DNA of 6,761 nucleotides, taken from Planctomycetota bacterium. Its GTDB lineage: Bacteria; Planctomycetota; Phycisphaerae; Sedimentisphaerales; SG8-4. The notes beneath the pieces were generated by a model. That model was not told the origin of the DNA. It ran no database searches and saw nothing but the letters and a program-made list of their open reading frames with translations. Both the position numbers and the translations under genes were made by a program. Shown here piece by piece: positions 6,007-6,761 of this stretch (position 1 is the stretch's first letter; each line of letters begins with the position of its first letter). The stretch covers positions 1 to 6,761 of the forward strand of contig JAUWKC010000095.1 in NCBI GenBank assembly GCA_030607345.1, written 5' to 3'.

Positions 6007-6761
6007 TCAACCAACGATTGCGCTGATGTCGATGAGGTACATCTGCCTGCCGCTGCCTTCGTGCGGTGAATCAATGACGACGCTTTGGCCGTCGGGACTG
6101 AAACGCGGGTGCGTATCGCATCGCCATTCGCCCTTATATTGCGGCGGTAAATAGAAATGGCCGAGCGGAACTCTTTCGCCGGTCGCTACGTTGTAAAGAT
6201 AGGGATTTTGCTTTCGCTCTTTGTCCGGATAGGTGTCGTTGAGTATCCACTTATTGCCCGGCAGGTATGTGCAGTGCCCGTTTTTGGGCATAACGTCTTT
6301 GCCAACTACCTCAACCCTTCGGCTGCGCTCAGGGCGGGCCTTTCCCGTGCTGTCCTCGTAGAGATAGAATGCGTTTTTGTGTGAATGGTGCCAGGCCCAG
6401 GCGAGGATGTGGTGCGGGTCTCGCCAGATAAAGTGCGAGGTTTTGCCGTAGCTATCTACAATATGGATGTCCGAGCCGTCCGGTTTGGCGGTGAGCATTC
6501 GCGTGCCGAAACTCCGCAAACCCGCGGCACGCCAGCGGTGCAAAAAGATAAATCGAGAGCCGTCGGTATTAAAGAGCAGATGATTAAAATAGTGTTTTGC
6601 GTCTTTGGGGTCGCCGGGAATTTGGCCGAACCTGGCGACGTCCGCGATGGAGATTATCAAATCCCGCCTGCCGGTTTTAAGGTCGATTCGGAAAATGCCT
6701 GAATCCTTCGGTGCCAGGTCATCTTTATATGGGTCGGGCAGGCCTGGGTAGCCGTAGCCGG
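6007..6761 (-). CDS. Oligogalacturonate-lyase/TolB-like beta-propeller protein, C-terminal part
   Basis: Partial gene: the frame is open to the right edge, giving 250 complete codons ending in TGA. The frame continues upstream of the TTG at 6660 with GYGYPGLPDPYKDD, so that TTG is an internal leucine and not a start. Blade-like repeats are visible: FNTDGSRFIFLHRW, MLTAKPDGSDIHIV, HILAWAW, GHCTYLPGNKWILNDTYPD, THPRFSPDGQSVVIDS and RQMYLIDIS. These resemble the seven-bladed propeller of oligogalacturonate lyases (PF14583-type), which cleave unsaturated galacturonate oligomers and bind a metal through histidines. The His in GHCTY and in DTHPRF are candidate ligands, but activity is not proven and many relatives are uncharacterised. 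The gene is interrupted in frame by a ten-codon repeat element at 6310-6339 between a strand and the VEVVG segment. It converges with the oxidoreductase operon. Confidence 0.8.
   Translation of the reverse strand, partial: GYGYPGLPDPYKDDLAPKDSGIFRIDLKTGRRDLIISIADVARFGQIPGDPKDAKHYFNHLLFNTDGSRFIFLHRWRAAGLRSFGTRMLTAKPDGSDIHIVDSYGKTSHFIWRDPHHILAWAWHHSHKNAFYLYEDSTGKARPERSRRVEVVGKDVMPKNGHCTYLPGNKWILNDTYPDKERKQNPYLYNVATGERVPLGHFYLPPQYKGEWRCDTHPRFSPDGQSVVIDSPHEGSGRQMYLIDISAIVG
6310..6339 (-). repeat. In-frame REP-like repeat inside the propeller gene
   Basis: On the minus strand this encodes ARPERSRRVE, a run of basic residues unlike the rest of the propeller. The core at 6315-6334 (cccttcggctgcgctcaggg on the plus strand) has CCCT/AGGG ends and is related to the intergenic element at 3134-3152. 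From memory, the peptide RPERSRRVE recurs in many unrelated environmental proteins as the translation of a dispersed repeat. The length is a multiple of three, so the reading frame is kept. Confidence 0.75.

Noticed and set aside
6007..6660. Propeller gene as a complete 217-residue gene starting at the TTG at 6660
   Set aside because: The frame continues in the same family-like sequence to the window edge, so the gene is truncated by the window and not by nature.
6385..6702. A plus-strand open frame of 105 codons opposite the propeller gene
   Set aside because: It lies antisense to a gene with clear propeller motifs and has no family-like sequence. It is a shadow of the minus-strand coding frame.

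Overview
The window looks like a piece of an environmental Planctomycetota-type genome (Phycisphaerae/Sedimentisphaerales-like). This is inferred from gene content and style, not from any marker gene. The hints are tandem Tat-exported Gfo/Idh/MocA oxidoreductases with the RRDFIKTS leader, an oligogalacturonate-lyase-like propeller protein, a giant membrane-anchored cadherin-like surface protein, and small dispersed palindromic repeats scattered between and inside genes.

Layout. Positions 11-2845 (minus strand) encode a 944-residue protein with a cytoplasmic alanine/glutamate/lysine coiled coil, one membrane anchor, five Ig/cadherin-like domains and an unassigned beta-rich C-terminal domain. 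Positions 2846-3310 are a 465-bp divergent intergenic region with two candidate promoters, short inverted repeats and two REP-like repeat elements. Positions 3311-4594 and 4640-5959 (plus strand) are two paralogous Tat-signal Gfo/Idh/MocA oxidoreductases, 45 bp apart and probably one operon. Position 6007 to the right edge (minus strand) is the C-terminal 250 residues of an oligogalacturonate-lyase/TolB-like beta-propeller protein whose start lies outside the window. It converges on the oxidoreductase operon across a 47-bp gap.

How the genes may work together. The two oxidoreductases are presumably exported, already folded with NAD(P), to oxidise or reduce a sugar or sugar derivative. The convergent propeller gene belongs to a family associated with uronate oligosaccharides, so a carbohydrate or polysaccharide-processing neighbourhood is plausible. 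The substrate cannot be read from the sequence. The large surface protein is divergently transcribed and may be unrelated, with an adhesive or structural role.

Most notable observations. A REP-like repeat is inserted in frame in the propeller gene, adding ten codons that read ARPERSRRVE. A second hairpin repeat lies just upstream of the oxidoreductase operon, and its 12-bp right end recurs at the left edge of the window, so copies flank the surface-protein gene. The surface protein has an unusual architecture. I see no CRISPR array, tRNA, rRNA, transposase or recognisable defence system.
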